Below are positions 62,672-64,000 of a stretch of 64,000 nt of DNA, one piece after another. Each line of letters begins with the position of its first letter. Position 1 is the stretch's first letter. Origin of the DNA: Olleya aquimaris (GTDB lineage: Bacteria > Bacteroidota > Bacteroidia > Flavobacteriales > Flavobacteriaceae); contig NZ_QLLO01000005.1 of NCBI RefSeq assembly GCF_003259525.1, positions 228,568 to 292,567 of the forward strand, given 5' to 3'. Made by a program: the position numbers and the translations under genes. Below the pieces are notes generated by a model that was given only the letters and a program-made list of their open reading frames with translations, ran no database searches and was not told the origin of the DNA.

Positions 62672-64000
62672 TTATCGTTTTAAGGTAAAGTGGGCTTTAA
62701 ATTGCTTTTGTTGTGTTAAGTCGCTTGGTTCTTTATACTCTACTGTAAACCAATAGTCACTAGTTGGCATTGGGTTACCATTAAAGGTTCCATCCCATCC
62801 TGGACTGGTTGGACTTAACTGCTTTAATAACTTACCATAACGGTCAAAGATATAAATAACTGCATCTGGCTGGTTCTGGATTCCGTAGATGTTCCATGTG
62901 TCATTAAACCCATCATCGTTTGGTGTAAAAAAGTGTGGGTAGTCCATTACGGTTACTGCTATGCTGGTTTCTCCACATCCATTGATGTCTCTTACCGTTA
63001 TTATATGATCGCCTCCTGCTACGTCTGTAAAGGTATAAGTATAGCTTCCGTCTGTATTTAATACACCTAACTCCCATACGCCATCATCTAAACTAAACTC
63101 GTAAGCTGAGACTCCGCTTCCGGTTGCTGTAACTAAAATGTTGTGGACGTCTGCAAAGGCTTCGGTAGTAACGTCCGCGTCTACCACTGGTGGCTCGCTT
63201 TCTTCTACTACTGTGCTGTCTGAGTTTTGACACATGGTCTGACTACTTGTAGTTACATCTGTAACAATTACGGTATAGTTTCCGCCTTGTGTTGGTATTA
63301 AACTGCTTCCGGTTTCTCCTGAAAGGGTAACACCTTCTAACAACCACTCAAAGGTATAGTCTGTACTGTTTAACCCTGTGTCAATTACTGGTGGATTAAC
63401 CACTTCTGTTCCGTTAGTATTAATACATAGTAAATAGCTGTCGTCTATATCAAACTCTGGTAATGGATTGACTTGTAAGGTTAGCTCTGCGGTTTCATAA
63501 CAGATAGAACTGTCTACCATGATTCCTGTACCATCATCTACCATCGTGTCGTTATCCACACGGACATAAATGACTTGTGGGTTGGTGGTGTTTTCATACA
63601 AGAATGGTATTGGATTGGTACCTGCATCTGCATCTGCTTGTGTTGCATAATAGCTAACAATATAGTTGGCTGGATCCTGTCCGTCTAGTACGTCTGGGTT
63701 TTGAGTTAATAAATCAAACTGAGCACTATCGTTGGTCGTATCGCCATCAGTTTCCATATTGTCATCACAAATCTCATATACAATTGGTACCATATCTGGA
63801 TTGGCTTGTGCAGCTTCCTGAACTTCTATGTTAAAGCTGGTAGTTGTATCACAACCCGTTACTGTATTGGTAATATTTACATAAATGGTTTGTGGGTTAC
63901 TGGTATTGGTATACGGACTGCTTAATGCATTGGTTGCAGTGTCTGCTTCGCCTTGTGTTTCGTGGTAGGTTACCGTGAATATACTTGGGTCTTGTCCGTT
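62672..64000 (-). CDS. Large surface protein with T9SS type B sorting domain, partial (N-terminus beyond window)
   Basis: The C-terminal ~440 codons of a very large adhesin are present and the frame is open past the right edge; an internal ATG at 63793 is not its start. The last ~85 residues are a type B (gliding-motility-associated) sorting domain: MDYPHFFTPNDDGFNDTWNI, IYIFDRYGKLLKQL, PGWDGTFNGNPMPTSDYWFTV, ending KAHFTLKR. Upstream are repeats of ~105 residues sharing GQDP...TQADADAGTN and NTTNPQVIYVRV, with Cys pairs typical of these modules. The type B domain directs export through T9SS with a PorP/SprF partner; one is encoded 1.5 kb away. GC content and codon use look higher than in the rest of the window. 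Confidence 0.9.
   Translation of the reverse strand, partial: NGQDPSIFTVTYHETQGEADTATNALSSPYTNTSNPQTIYVNITNTVTGCDTTTSFNIEVQEAAQANPDMVPIVYEICDDNMETDGDTTNDSAQFDLLTQNPDVLDGQDPANYIVSYYATQADADAGTNPIPFLYENTTNPQVIYVRVDNDTMVDDGTGIMVDSSICYETAELTLQVNPLPEFDIDDSYLLCINTNGTEVVNPPVIDTGLNSTDYTFEWLLEGVTLSGETGSSLIPTQGGNYTVIVTDVTTSSQTMCQNSDSTVVEESEPPVVDADVTTEAFADVHNILVTATGSGVSAYEFSLDDGVWELGVLNTDGSYTYTFTDVAGGDHIITVRDINGCGETSIAVTVMDYPHFFTPNDDGFNDTWNIYGIQNQPDAVIYIFDRYGKLLKQLSPTSPGWDGTFNGNPMPTSDYWFTVEYKEPSDLTQQKQFKAHFTLKR

Noticed and set aside
1..64000. CRISPR arrays, insertion sequences, integrases, rRNA
   Set aside because: No regularly spaced repeats, transposase-like ORFs, terminal inverted repeats or rRNA segments were seen on either strand.

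Overview
This 64 kb window looks like chromosomal DNA of a marine-type member of the Flavobacteriaceae (Bacteroidota). The reasons are low GC, Bacteroidota-type promoter boxes (TAnnTTTG, often with TTTG or TTG 18-23 bases upstream), weak Shine-Dalgarno sites, gliding genes (gldB, gldC), several type IX secretion (T9SS) parts and clients, a Na+-translocating NADH:quinone reductase, and family-specific architectures such as a FolK-deoxynucleoside kinase fusion. I saw no phage, transposon, plasmid or CRISPR. It is mostly housekeeping sequence with a few odd spots.

Layout. 1-2.3 kb: nqrB (cut by the window edge) and nqrA. 2.5-6 kb: T9SS plug protein, apaG, pruA. 6-9.6 kb: an envelope thiol-redox group (Omp28-like lipoprotein, TlpA-like thioredoxin, DUF6029-type outer-membrane protein). 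9.7-13.3 kb: a T9SS-exported alpha/beta hydrolase and the gldB-gldC pair. 13.4-20.3 kb: nadE, a degenerate-receiver LuxR regulator, dnaG lacking its zinc ligands, a FAD oxidoreductase, fabD-lspA and a 63-residue protein. 20.4-25 kb: galE, a DegT-type aminotransferase, waaA and an EamA exporter, with a structured-RNA candidate between galE and the aminotransferase. 25.0-25.5 kb: a rearrangement scar where a 5'-truncated KDPG aldolase gene abuts the 3' end of an unrelated, oppositely oriented gene. 26.4-26.7 kb: tRNA-Gly and tRNA-Leu.

26.7-36.6 kb: mutS, a SpoU methyltransferase, a GyrI-like protein, the FolK-dNK fusion, a queuosine-precursor transporter, a large AsmA-like protein, the primary sigma factor and rpsU. 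36.7-45 kb is a long minus-strand envelope block: murI, two OmpH/Skp chaperones, bamA, uppS, porG, nadK and a CBS protein. A promoter upstream of porG fits it with the outer-membrane biogenesis genes. 45-50.5 kb runs the other way: pdxJ, a hydrolase, a small membrane protein, then tig, clpP and clpX, with a strong terminator-like hairpin in the clpP leader.

50.6-64 kb: an OmpA-family protein, a GH3-like protein, a DUF2797 protein, a gamma-carbonic anhydrase, a LytS/LytR-like two-component pair with a TPR sensor, a SIMPL-domain protein, PorP/SprF, a NifU-type protein with a duplicated N-terminal domain, dodecin, and the C-terminal part of a large T9SS type B adhesin that runs off the window.

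The common theme is the cell envelope: outer-membrane assembly, T9SS secretion and gliding, LPS and undecaprenol synthesis, and envelope sensing, mixed with replication, repair and protein quality-control genes. All assignments come from reading the sequence; no database search was run.
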